A stretch of DNA of 54,787 nucleotides from Pseudidiomarina aestuarii (GTDB taxonomy: Bacteria; Pseudomonadota; Gammaproteobacteria; Enterobacterales; Alteromonadaceae), in NCBI GenBank assembly GCA_003030745.1, contig PYVG01000006.1, positions 1 to 54,787 of the forward strand, in the 5' to 3' direction. Each line of letters opens with the position of its first letter. Position 1 is the stretch's first letter. The position numbers and the translations under genes are program-made. The notes beneath the pieces were generated by a model. That model was given only the letters and a program-made list of their open reading frames with translations, did not search any database and had not been told where the DNA came from. Positions 7,990-16,212 of this stretch are shown piece after piece.

Positions 7990-9120
7990 ATGAAGAAGCC
8001 GCGTGATAAACACCGCCAATATATTGTAAGACTGAATCTGCGCCGCCGACAGACAAAAAGACCCAATCGCAGGGGCTATTCACGAGATATTCACTCGCCT
8101 CACTCAAGATCGGCAAAAAAGCAAGTACTTCGAAAAATCGATGAATTTCGAGCGCTAAACGTAGAGGTCGTTCAACCGAACAAACGATCTGTCGAAATTT
8201 GGTTGCCTGAGACGATGAATTTTTCGCGTCAGTATGAGATCACAACTTCCTACATAAAAGCTATTCGATATTTTGTAGAACGCACACGTGTCAAAGGCTA
8301 CAAAGTAACACTAAGAAGTGTAAGGTTCGATCGATTGAAAAAGGTTTCAAGTTCTGCAGCTCTAGTTTTAACTTCAGAAATATCCCGATGGGACGATAAA
8401 GTCAGTAATACACTCTCGCCAGACCTGTCTAAATGGTCTCCCGAAATTGTACGGCAATTTCAAGAGCTTGGATATTTTAAATTGTTCTCTCAATCTCCAA
8501 AACTTCCCGAGTATGAGAAACTACCCTCTGTAAACCTTCTCCCATATATAAAAGGGACATGCGGAGATCATGCTAAATCTAGATTATTGAAATCGGGTAT
8601 ACAACAGCTTCTTGGTAGAGACATTCAAAAGTGGACGTTCCTTCACAGTGGATTGGGGGAGGCTATTACTAACGTTTCTCACCATGCATATCCGACTCCA
8701 CAATATGATAACGAACCGAAAAATTGGTACCTGACGGCTTCCTTTGATAAGAATAAAAGAGAGCTTAAGGTCTCATTCTACGATCAAGGTATTGGGATTC
8801 CGAATACACTTCCGTCATCTACAATGAACGAATATGTTCTAAAATATCTTAGAAGGCTTAAACTGGGCAGACATGATGCCATAATGATCAGAGCAGCTCT
8901 TGCATATGGACGGAGTCGCACCCATGAAGAGGATAGAGGTAAGGGACTCCAGGATATGCTAAACTTTATCCGTCAAGTTGGTAACGGATATTTGTCAATT
9001 ATCAGCGTTAAAGGCCTGTGTAAAGTGGATATCGAACAAATGAAGGAGTCAGTAAAAACCCACCGATTCGAGAATGCTCTACCTGGTACGCTGATAATTT
9101 GGAGCGTTGCCATCCCTTAA
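7990..9120 (+). CDS. GHKL-family ATPase, possible anti-sigma-kinase-like switch protein
   Basis: A 376-aa protein whose C-terminal half is a histidine-kinase-like ATPase. It has the N box GEAITNVSHHAY (223-234), G1 box DQGIGIP (265-271) and G2 box RGKGL (316-320). There is no histidine phospho-acceptor domain, receiver or membrane span, so it is not an ordinary sensor kinase. The first 45 residues are very basic. Residues about 65-135 have a STAS-like look (EIWLPE, then SSSAALVLTSEI). The next gene encodes a STAS-like protein, as in RsbW/RsbV pairs, so partner switching is the natural model. The gene lies 17 bases after hsdR. Confidence in the fold is high and in the function low. Confidence 0.8.
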   Translation: MKKPRDKHRQYIVRLNLRRRQTKRPNRRGYSRDIHSPHSRSAKKQVLRKIDEFRALNVEVVQPNKRSVEIWLPETMNFSRQYEITTSYIKAIRYFVERTRVKGYKVTLRSVRFDRLKKVSSSAALVLTSEISRWDDKVSNTLSPDLSKWSPEIVRQFQELGYFKLFSQSPKLPEYEKLPSVNLLPYIKGTCGDHAKSRLLKSGIQQLLGRDIQKWTFLHSGLGEAITNVSHHAYPTPQYDNEPKNWYLTASFDKNKRELKVSFYDQGIGIPNTLPSSTMNEYVLKYLRRLKLGRHDAIMIRAALAYGRSRTHEEDRGKGLQDMLNFIRQVGNGYLSIISVKGLCKVDIEQMKESVKTHRFENALPGTLIIWSVAIP

Positions 9121-9134
9121 TTGTAGGAAAAAAT

Positions 9135-9509
9135 ATGAAGTACAACGTAGGTATAGAGTTTTCCCCAGACCCCGCGGGTCGGTTCTACACCGATGGCGAT
9201 GCCAGCGGAGAACAGTTCCGTGAAGAGGTGTTGTTAGACAAACTCAAAAAGATAAATATCAATGAAAAATTGATTATTGTTCTTGATGATGGCATCGAAA
9301 GCTATGGCTCATCATTTTTATCCGAAGCGTTCGGTGGTCTCGTTAAGTATGGGTATTTCAGACCAAACTTTTTACTCGATACACTAAGGTTTGAATACTC
9401 CGACCCTGAGTTTAAATTTTTTGAAGATAGAATCAAAAAGTACATCACTGATTCGTCTTATGCTTCCAAGGAGTACGTGACTACCAAGGAGCCCTCTAGT
9501 GACAGTTGA
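9135..9509 (+). CDS. STAS-like domain protein (DUF4325 family)
   Basis: A 124-aa protein matching the DUF4325 STAS-like pattern. A strand ending LIIVLDDG (46-53) leads into ESYGSSFLSEAFGGLVKYG (55-73), the place where STAS antagonists carry their regulatory serine. Such proteins recur beside GHKL ATPases, as here. The start is the ATG at 9135, preceded by TAGGAAAA. The longer TTG frame from 9099 would overlap the ATPase gene without a better ribosome site. Its likely role is as the phosphorylatable binding partner of the ATPase. Its 3' end overlaps the next gene by 11 bases, so the two are coupled. Confidence 0.75.
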   Translation: MKYNVGIEFSPDPAGRFYTDGDASGEQFREEVLLDKLKKININEKLIIVLDDGIESYGSSFLSEAFGGLVKYGYFRPNFLLDTLRFEYSDPEFKFFEDRIKKYITDSSYASKEYVTTKEPSSDS

Positions 9510-9948
9510 ATGGGTCCTAATAGGGGCGTTCGTTGGTGCTTTGTCTGCCTTTATTTTTAACTTTATCCTTTGGAAAATCTCTCAGAAATCATCAAAAAGA
9601 GACGCCACTCGAAAAATTTTGTTAGATACCTTAGAGGTGGCTCTAGAAGAAGCAGTTGAATACTGGTCTGGAAGCCTATCGCGTAATAGCTCCAAAAAAA
9701 TATTATGCGAGGCGAAGTTAAAGCTTTTTGTTAAAGCACAAACAACTTTTATTGATAATTTTACTAGTGATTTTTCAAGTCGACTGACAGCCTCCAACAG
9801 GACGATGCTTGATAACTTCAAAATCGAAGCGTTTGAGCTTGTTACCGGAGGACAGTTCGAAAGTCCTGTATGTAAAGACCTGAATCGCTGCAAGCAAATC
9901 GCCTTAAAATACACCAAAGCCATCCTGATTATTAAACGTTGCTCCTAA
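9499..9948 (+). CDS. Membrane-anchored hypothetical protein, third gene of the GHKL/STAS set
   Basis: A 149-aa protein starting at a GTG (9499) with AAGGA eight bases upstream. One N-terminal membrane segment (about residues 4-26) is followed by a basic stretch (KISQKSSKRDATRK). The rest is a mostly helical soluble part of about 110 residues with three cysteines. By the positive-inside rule the soluble part would face the cytoplasm. I recognise no family. Tight overlap with the STAS gene suggests it acts with the pair, perhaps as the output. A pore or membrane-disrupting effector is possible but is pure inference. Confidence 0.6.
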   Translation: MTVEWVLIGAFVGALSAFIFNFILWKISQKSSKRDATRKILLDTLEVALEEAVEYWSGSLSRNSSKKILCEAKLKLFVKAQTTFIDNFTSDFSSRLTASNRTMLDNFKIEAFELVTGGQFESPVCKDLNRCKQIALKYTKAILIIKRCS

Positions 9949-10065
9949 GAACATACTTCAGTAAGAGTCCCCTTCATTTACTCTCTATCGATTCGCTTAT
10001 CAGGATATATTCGAGCCTTCGCGAACGTCACCCAACAATCTACTTACTTGGTTTCGTCAATCTTT

Positions 10066-10088
10066 AGCCGGAAATTCAACCGGCTTTA
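10066..10088 (+). terminator. Weak intrinsic terminator candidate
   Basis: AGCCGG (10066-10071) pairs perfectly with CCGGCT (10080-10085) across an 8-base loop, followed by a short TTA run. It lies 118 bases after the last gene of the GHKL/STAS set. The short stem and T-run make it weak. Confidence 0.4.
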
Positions 10089-10324
10089 TATATTGGTGAG
10101 GTGGGTGAACTCTCAGTCTGTGACTGTAATCTTTCTATGAAAATGATCAGCAAATGATCTATTAGTTGAGATTAATTATCGTTCTATTAGCTATAGTCGA
10201 TTGACGCTTTCGAACTTCTACAGATTAACTCTTTGCGTCTCTTTCCCCCTTTCTTTTTAATCACAAATTCAATTAAAGATATACTCTGAAATTATCCTAC
10301 ATATTGCCAGTTCAGAAGTTTAAA

Positions 10325-10437
10325 TTTCCGTTTTTTCCGTATGAGATGTCTGATAAGTAAAACCTGCAAATAAAACGTTGAATCAGATAGGTAGCAGTAA
10401 ATGATTGCGGTTAGTAAGAGTTACGGAAAACCGGAAA
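10325..10437. repeat. Imperfect inverted arms flanking an 80-bp AT-rich segment
   Basis: The arm at 10325-10341 (TTTCCGTTTTTTCCGTA) is nearly the reverse complement of 10422-10437 (TACGGAAAACCGGAAA). Each arm itself contains the TTCCG/CGGAA motif twice. This could be a binding array for a replication or regulatory protein of the element. Confidence 0.35.
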
Positions 10438-10478
10438 CTATAAAAAATATCTCTGCTAGCTCCACTTGGTATACGATT

Positions 10479-10516
10479 GCTTATTCCGACCGTTGTTACG
10501 CCCAGTCGGAATAAGC
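10479..10516. repeat. Perfect 12-bp inverted repeat after the primase-helicase gene
   Basis: GCTTATTCCGAC (10479-10490) and GTCGGAATAAGC (10505-10516) form a perfect stem around a 14-base loop. Neither side has a T-run, so it is a poor intrinsic terminator. It may be a protein-binding or replication site, or a transcript-end stabiliser. Confidence 0.5.
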
Positions 10517-10531
10517 GATCATTTTGCGGAA

Positions 10532-13480
10532 TTACTCTTCGGCATTATCGATTGTTGAATCGAGATCGATGACGTAGAAACTTCGCTGCTTAGCACCAAA
10601 GTTTTTCGTCGAGGTCGATGCGAACTTCTTCTTGTTCACCTGTCGAAGCTTTCCGTCACGCATTTCTGATTGCACGACCAGACATCCAGCGTCTTTGAGT
10701 GCATTCAGAATTTGTGGTGCCGAGTACTCATTATCCAGAATCGCGCAAAGTGTCTCCGAATCAGGAATCAGATGATACGTTCCACAATCGCATTCAGCTG
10801 CAGTATCGGCATCGCCCTCCTCAAAATCCATACTTAAATGACTATTAAGATAGCTAAAAAATGCCTTTTCATCCTTCGGAAGACGGTAACCCAACTGCCC
10901 CGTCACGTTCTCTTGACACATCAAGGATGAAGGTAGCAACGATGGTGAAAACGGGTATGGAAATTGCTTCTGTTGATTCATGACTTTTGCACAGAAACGA
11001 CGGAGAATGCGTTGTGACTCGGTATCTTCGATCGTTCCGCGTTGCTCGAAGTACCTCTTTGCCATGAATGACGCTGCGTTAAGCGCTTCATCTTTTGGCC
11101 AGCCGGTGATCCCGTATTCGGTTGCTAACTCTCCCGCTGCTGCCACTAGCGCAAAACGGTCGATAACTCGCAGCTGTTGCGAACCTAACGATCCAACCTT
11201 ATCGGTTATTTCGCTCACGAAGCGCTTGGTATGGCTCTCAATCTTTCTTACTAGGCCCTCTTTATGCTCAACGAGCAACCTCAACCATTGAAGGCCCGCT
11301 GCTCCGTATAATCGGCATGTCTGCGCCTTAAGGTGTTCAATCATTTCTTTGTGATTATCATCAAACATGCTCGCATCGTGCACTACGCCAGTTTTGAAGA
11401 CGATATCGATGTTGGGCAGTCGAACCTCGGTCCCTGCGTCGAAAGGCTTATTTTCCGCTTCAATAAACGCTTGAGTTGGCTTCTCTCCGGTCGAGAGAAC
11501 CAGCGTTCGAAAGTTCCGTTTCGACTGGGCATCGCCATTTTTATTGGCTCTTCCTTTGCCCTGGTTGTTGCCGAGCATCATAATTGTGTCGATGAGCGCC
11601 TGAGCATTCCTGATCTGGCGCATGTCATCAAGTGGAAGCAACAGGTTGTTGTATCGCGCCAATGACACTTCGATACTGTTGTCAGTTTGCCGCCAGGTCT
11701 GAAGATACGTCGGGTGGAGTGAGGCGCCTCCACTGCTTGGCTTTCCGTATATGGACGCAGCGACTTGTAAGGCTGTCGATTTACCTTTGCTCGACGCTCC
11801 AAATAGGTGAAACCCACCGCCATCTTGACCAACGATTTCAAGTAACGGAGCAGCAAATGCCACCGATGCGCTGAAGGCTAGTACCGGATTACCGATACAC
11901 GCGCAACCAACCTTTTCTCGCCAGTCGTCTAAACTGCCAGAGACGCACAGCGGAACCGCCTCTTCGTTGCTCGAGAAAATGACTTCGTCCTCACATTCTT
12001 GCGGTTTAAGGGTTTCGTCGGGGAGAACGAAACAAGCGTCAAACCAACCTACTTGGGATGTTGTATGCGCTATTTTGTTGGTTCTGAAGCCTCCCAAATA
12101 TTTTGCGACGGCATTCTGTTCTCCAGGCGTGACTGATAGGCCATCGCTCTCTAGTCTCTTCACGAGATCTCGCGGTTCGTGGAGTAGGCTCCGATCGTAA
12201 ACTCGCGTAACTAACTTGCCGCTGAGAGTGCGAAAACTCAATACAAACCCACCTTTGCCACTCTGGCGAGACTCGGTCCAAGCTTTTATGTAGCAGTGAT
12301 TGCATATCTTGAGACGGAGAGTGCCGCCGTCGTCATTTTGCTTCAAGTCGCGATAAACCCCATCCTCTTCGATCTGGAATCCCGGAGAGTAAACCTTTGC
12401 GGGGTTCAACCAGCCAGAATCAGATGCTCGTTTAAAAAGCGAGCCTTCGGTGAGTTTGGCACCTGTATATCCCTTAGCGAAAGACTTCATGCGTTCGAGC
12501 TCATTTCCCGTGCTATTCGGGGCGTTTTGACACAATTCTTCGAAGAGCTCTTCGGACGCTTCCTCATTCGAGCTGCCCTGAAAGTTAGAGAAAACCGCCG
12601 CAAGCTCCTCAAAGGTAGCGTTATCGCTGCAATAGCCGGTTTCACTAATGAGGAACTTGGCTGCTGACTCCAGGCGTTTCAATAACCGACGACCAATCTC
12701 CCCCTGGTAATTGATACTATGATCAAAATTATCTTCAGGTACTAAATGACTCTCAAGTTCGGTTTTTTGATCAAAGTTACGTAAATCAACCCCACTAAAA
12801 TCTAAAATCTCCTGGCGTGAGTAGCGAGTCTCATTAGCTCTCAATAATTTACTAACGAACCTGTTCTCGTTATTGCCGACTTTGGGAGTATGCACGAAAC
12901 CTGGTACGCGCATGATTCGTGCTAAATCTTTAATTGACGCGTCTGGCTTCAAGTTACTGAACTTATTCTGCAAAGCTACCTGAAATTTGGTGAATTCCGC
13001 GAGTGAAATAGCATCGCTCGATTCCAGAAGCCAGTAGCAGTGATATTTACCTGGGCTTGTTTCAACAACAATCGATGGTGGTAAGCTCATTACGTCTATT
13101 GCCTCTAGCGAAATAGCGTCCGGTTGATCGAAGTCCAAGAACAGCGCGCTAACGCCGACAATGTGTTGGCTAGCCGGACCGCTGAATCGATTTTCTCTTG
13201 CATAGCTATATTCAACAGGGTTCACGGTCATGTAAACCGCAAACCCGCGATCGTTAAACGAGCTCAGAGTCTCGTAGAGAGATTCGCTGTGTTTGCCCGC
13301 TTCCCACTTCTTCGGCGGGAAAATTCTATTTAATGTCTTACCTTCTTTTTTAGATTCCCTCGGAGTAAGCATCCGAAAACAACGCGGCCCACTGGGGTTG
13401 AGTAAATCAATGAATACCCGCGCCTGCTCTTTAGGATCTAAATCTTTAGTTTGCATTGGAGTAGTAGATGTATTTTGCAT
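10532..13480 (-). CDS. Primase-helicase (RepB-like primase plus DUF927-type ATPase)
   Basis: A 982-aa replication protein of the integrated element. Residues about 80-215 look like an archaeo-eukaryotic-type RepB-like primase, with the metal-binding LDFDQPD (acidic residues 116 and 118) and a later PGKYHCYWLL with His147. Residues about 365-740 form a DUF927-type domain with Walker A GASSKGKST (561-569) and a Walker-B-like LLLPLDDM (613-620). The C-terminal part is helical with no recognised motif. Such fusions start and unwind replication of satellites and integrative plasmids. The gene ends beside a 583-bp spacer that may hold the origin, and starts three bases after the AlpA-type gene. It is full length. 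Confidence 0.85.
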   Translation of the reverse strand: MQNTSTTPMQTKDLDPKEQARVFIDLLNPSGPRCFRMLTPRESKKEGKTLNRIFPPKKWEAGKHSESLYETLSSFNDRGFAVYMTVNPVEYSYARENRFSGPASQHIVGVSALFLDFDQPDAISLEAIDVMSLPPSIVVETSPGKYHCYWLLESSDAISLAEFTKFQVALQNKFSNLKPDASIKDLARIMRVPGFVHTPKVGNNENRFVSKLLRANETRYSRQEILDFSGVDLRNFDQKTELESHLVPEDNFDHSINYQGEIGRRLLKRLESAAKFLISETGYCSDNATFEELAAVFSNFQGSSNEEASEELFEELCQNAPNSTGNELERMKSFAKGYTGAKLTEGSLFKRASDSGWLNPAKVYSPGFQIEEDGVYRDLKQNDDGGTLRLKICNHCYIKAWTESRQSGKGGFVLSFRTLSGKLVTRVYDRSLLHEPRDLVKRLESDGLSVTPGEQNAVAKYLGGFRTNKIAHTTSQVGWFDACFVLPDETLKPQECEDEVIFSSNEEAVPLCVSGSLDDWREKVGCACIGNPVLAFSASVAFAAPLLEIVGQDGGGFHLFGASSKGKSTALQVAASIYGKPSSGGASLHPTYLQTWRQTDNSIEVSLARYNNLLLPLDDMRQIRNAQALIDTIMMLGNNQGKGRANKNGDAQSKRNFRTLVLSTGEKPTQAFIEAENKPFDAGTEVRLPNIDIVFKTGVVHDASMFDDNHKEMIEHLKAQTCRLYGAAGLQWLRLLVEHKEGLVRKIESHTKRFVSEITDKVGSLGSQQLRVIDRFALVAAAGELATEYGITGWPKDEALNAASFMAKRYFEQRGTIEDTESQRILRRFCAKVMNQQKQFPYPFSPSLLPSSLMCQENVTGQLGYRLPKDEKAFFSYLNSHLSMDFEEGDADTAAECDCGTYHLIPDSETLCAILDNEYSAPQILNALKDAGCLVVQSEMRDGKLRQVNKKKFASTSTKNFGAKQRSFYVIDLDSTIDNAEE

Positions 13481-13483
13481 GTC

Positions 13484-13684
13484 TTAGCCCTCCTTCTTTG
13501 CTTCGAGCCAAGCGTTCAGCTCTGACACCAGGTAGGCTACTCCGCGTTTACCCAGTTTGATGCGACGTGGAAAACTAGGGTCTGTTTGTTCAAGATCCCA
13601 CAGCGTTGTCGGAGAAACTCCGATATAGCGAGGGACATTTACTCGACGGATGGTAACTGATTCTTTCAATTGATTAGCATTCAT
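13484..13684 (-). CDS. AlpA-family transcriptional regulator
   Basis: A 66-aa winged/helix-turn-helix protein of the AlpA (MerR-like) type, with the diagnostic YIGVSPTTLWDLEQTD...FPRRIKLGKRGVAYLVSELNAWL pattern (residues about 20-61). AlpA proteins regulate integrase or excision genes in satellites and islands such as CP4-57. A GAGGA site stands 6 bases before the ATG. The gene is followed directly by the primase-helicase, so the two are probably one transcript. An inverted repeat 78 bases upstream (13762-13787) is a possible operator. Confidence 0.85.
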   Translation of the reverse strand: MNANQLKESVTIRRVNVPRYIGVSPTTLWDLEQTDPSFPRRIKLGKRGVAYLVSELNAWLEAKKEG

Positions 13685-13761
13685 AAATAATCCTCAATTT
13701 TAAATGAAAGCCCGCGATACTGGTTGTATTCGCTGGGCTTTGAGGACTATCGGAGGGAGGT

Positions 13762-13787
13762 ACCGACACTAAGACCAAAGTGTCGGT
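13762..13787. promoter_or_regulatory. 9-bp perfect inverted repeat upstream of the AlpA gene
   Basis: ACCGACACT (13762-13770) and AGTGTCGGT (13779-13787) flank an 8-base spacer. It is followed at once by another GTCGG. It sits between the unknown gene and the AlpA gene, where an operator for self-regulation or a weak terminator is expected. Confidence 0.45.
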
Positions 13788-13794
13788 GTCGGGA

Positions 13795-14586
13795 TTAAAA
13801 AATTTTAGACTTTAGATACCGTTCATATGTGCGAACTAATGTTCTCTTACTGTATTGCTTTGAACCAGATGAAAATTTCCCCAAACCCTCGACCATGATT
13901 CCATCGTCGAGAAGTTCCCCGTTCGTGTCCTCGAGCGTAACCTCGAGCTCGACCTCATCTAATCGTCGCGTCTTTGTCGATTTGGGTGTAATGACCTCAC
14001 AGCCTCGTAAACTCAAAGTTTCACATTCAGCTAAGCTGCGGCACCATTCGTAAAATCCATTGGGTGATCGTTTTTTATTCGTGCGAATGTATTCGAAAAC
14101 CAAGCGTGCTGGAGCATCAAACGCCCCGGCCCGGGTTGTATTTGTCTCCCGCTTCCGAATACTCAAGTCGCGATTACGCTCTTGTGCTTCTTCTAGGGCA
14201 GCGCGATTGACTCTAAACTCGAACTCTTCATCCGCCAATCTTCGAAAATTTGAATCAAGGCTGAGATTTATTCGTGCAGCGGTCAACTCATCGTCTTCCA
14301 TTTTCGCGAGCATTAATTTGTGCCTGGCTAATGTTAGTTCGTGTTCCGTTTCAGCATTTTCAACAGCTGCCAGTAGTTCATCGAACTCGTATGGGCGACG
14401 GATCTGTCTCGAGTCCCACACCGCCAGAGCTCGCCGTTGAAAAGAAGCCTCACCTTTTTTCTCTCCGTTATGCGGATAAAAATCTAAGTCACGTGCCATA
14501 CGGTGATCTTCACCGGAGACACTGCGACTAAGTTGCTTGTGGTGTACCTGAACCTCGTTATGCTCTTTTGTCGGATGGTCGTTCAT
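13795..14586 (-). CDS. Unknown charged protein of the element
   Basis: A 263-aa hydrophilic protein with no membrane segment and no family I recognise. The middle (about residues 65-150) is rich in Glu, Arg, Ala and Leu with heptad-like spacing (ENAETEHELTLARHKLMLAK and later), suggesting a coiled coil. The C-terminal third is mixed. The ATG overlaps the integrase stop codon by four bases (ATGA), so it is co-translated with the integrase. The place between integrase and AlpA is often held by regulators or replication accessory proteins of such elements. Nothing in the sequence lets me choose. Confidence 0.65.
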   Translation of the reverse strand: MNDHPTKEHNEVQVHHKQLSRSVSGEDHRMARDLDFYPHNGEKKGEASFQRRALAVWDSRQIRRPYEFDELLAAVENAETEHELTLARHKLMLAKMEDDELTAARINLSLDSNFRRLADEEFEFRVNRAALEEAQERNRDLSIRKRETNTTRAGAFDAPARLVFEYIRTNKKRSPNGFYEWCRSLAECETLSLRGCEVITPKSTKTRRLDEVELEVTLEDTNGELLDDGIMVEGLGKFSSGSKQYSKRTLVRTYERYLKSKIF

Positions 14587-16034
14587 CTATGTTCTACCTC
14601 TTTCGCGCCTGGAACGTGTTTGCTGACATTACAAATCGTTTGACTGTAGGTTTGAATCACCGCTTCTGCGGTATCGGGGAGTAAGTGGCCATAATTTTGC
14701 TCGATCATGTGCGTCGATTTATGACCGACGAGTTTTGCGATGTGCAGAAGTGGAACTCGATTCATGACCAAAGACGAAATGAAGTGGTGGCGAAGGCTAT
14801 AGAAAGCCAAATCGGGCGTTAGTCCGCCGATACGTTTAACGTGCCGCCAGTGCTTGTCATGCGATTTTTTAGCTAGGCGTCCATCCGAGCCATTCGGAAA
14901 TACGTAACCTTGTTCAGGTTTCCCTTGTTGCTCATGCCATGCTTTTAATACGGCACGTAATCCCTCAGACATCGGATGCTTCACCGAGACCGGTTGGTCA
15001 CCTTTGTCCCGAGTTTTTTCTGGCACAGCAGTTACTATGTTGAAGTTGAAATTCACCGAGTTCGCGCTAGTCGGTTCCCAACGCAATCCGTAAATATCTC
15101 CTGGGCGCATACCTGTATAAAGTGCTACCCAAGCGAACGGTATGAACCAGTGCGGGTATGCAACCTGGTCAAGATCCGTAAGGTGAGGTTTGCCGTGTTT
15201 TCTGCTTCGGCGCCGCTGAGCCCTCAACTGTTCTGAATAGCCTTCAAGCCCTTTAATCAGATGAGAAAGCTCTTCGGCGGTCAGCATCCGTCGATTATTA
15301 TTCGACGCCAAATATCGCTTGTCGCGCTCCTCTGAAGTCATCTTTCGAACATAGACATTGTTCAGCGGGTTCGCATCAATAACCGGCTGGTCTATTGGGT
15401 CATCTTTCTTTCGCCCTGCCGCATAATTCAGCATGGCTTTAAAAGCCCCCAGGTCGCGTACCAGCGTCTCACGACTGATTGTTTTTCCTTGGCGCGCCCT
15501 CTCATTGCGGCGCATTCCCTCCCACTCTCGCACGTCTTCAGCGCGCAGCTCATCCATATTCCGGCCAAAGAGGTGCGAAAAGTTAGCTTCGATAATCTGA
15601 CAGGTCCCGTAGCCGTACCGTGATTGCATCTTGTGAGGTTTATAGACGTGCTCATAAAAGTGCCCAACCTGCTTGAAACGACCGATCTGACGCGCTTCTT
15701 CAGCTGCTCTCGTTTCGGATTTGAGTTTAGAGCGATGCTGGGCCGGGTCTCCGCCTCTCGCGAGCATGTGGGAATATTCAAGAGCTATGCTCGCCATTGA
15801 TTGAATGTGGCCGCCCTGCCCATCTCCTGTTAGAAGACGACCAAGTTTGATCTTTCGACGCTTGCCATTGGCATCTGTATATCGGAAATACCAGCTAGCT
15901 CCTGATTTTCCCTTCCTTAAAAAGAAACCATTGATACGTGAACAGCCAAGCTGCACATCTAACCCTTTCTGAGCTAGAAGTTTGCTAATGGCATTTATTG
16001 TGATTGAGGTGAGCTTTTCTTTTACGGGCCTCAT
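14583..16034 (-). CDS. Tyrosine-type site-specific integrase
   Basis: A phage-type integrase of 483 aa from the ATG at 16034. An upstream TTG at 16061 would start inside the TGGGGCCA repeats and is unlikely. The N-terminal DUF4102-like/arm-binding region (WYFRYTDANGKRRKIKLGRL) and SAM-like core-binding domain precede the catalytic domain. The active-site residues are visible: Arg in ALYTGMRPGDIYGL, His-x-x-Arg-type box in YSLRHHF, and His plus the nucleophile Tyr in GHKSTHMIEQNYGH. It lies 150 bp from the tRNA-Pro fragment it presumably used as target. The TGGGGCCA sites just upstream may be its arm or autoregulation sites. Confidence 0.92.
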   Translation of the reverse strand: MRPVKEKLTSITINAISKLLAQKGLDVQLGCSRINGFFLRKGKSGASWYFRYTDANGKRRKIKLGRLLTGDGQGGHIQSMASIALEYSHMLARGGDPAQHRSKLKSETRAAEEARQIGRFKQVGHFYEHVYKPHKMQSRYGYGTCQIIEANFSHLFGRNMDELRAEDVREWEGMRRNERARQGKTISRETLVRDLGAFKAMLNYAAGRKKDDPIDQPVIDANPLNNVYVRKMTSEERDKRYLASNNNRRMLTAEELSHLIKGLEGYSEQLRAQRRRSRKHGKPHLTDLDQVAYPHWFIPFAWVALYTGMRPGDIYGLRWEPTSANSVNFNFNIVTAVPEKTRDKGDQPVSVKHPMSEGLRAVLKAWHEQQGKPEQGYVFPNGSDGRLAKKSHDKHWRHVKRIGGLTPDLAFYSLRHHFISSLVMNRVPLLHIAKLVGHKSTHMIEQNYGHLLPDTAEAVIQTYSQTICNVSKHVPGAKEVEHR

Positions 16035-16050
16035 TCTATTGCTCCAAATC

Positions 16051-16088
16051 GTTGGCCCCAAAAATCTGGGGCCAATCTGGGGCCAGTA
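16051..16088. repeat. Integrase-upstream TGGGGCCA cluster
   Basis: Three copies of the octamer occur here: one inverted (TTGGCCCCA, 16052-16060) and two direct (16067-16074 and 16078-16085, ending in GTA). The direct pair repeats the left-edge arrangement at 21-43 with one substitution. The cluster is 17-54 bases upstream of the integrase start, as expected for integrase arm or operator sites. Confidence 0.6.
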
Positions 16089-16212
16089 TAGACGAATTTT
16101 AGAGAATTCGGCAAGATTCGATAAACAACAGAAGAAACATAAAACCCTATATTTTTCTTTACTTTAAGCAAAATGTTATCGTTTTTTAAAGCTTCGCGGG
16201 GAGCTGCAATCT

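Larger units (their letters stand above)
9949..10531. other. Gene-free 583-bp spacer between converging cargo and replication genes
   Basis: I see no gene on either strand. The spacer holds a terminator-like hairpin (10066-10085), a distant pair of inverted purine/pyrimidine arms (10325-10341 and 10422-10437) and a perfect 12-bp inverted repeat (10479-10516) beside the end of the primase-helicase gene. It is AT-rich. Being next to a self-encoded primase-helicase, it is a candidate place for the element's replication origin. Confidence 0.4.
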
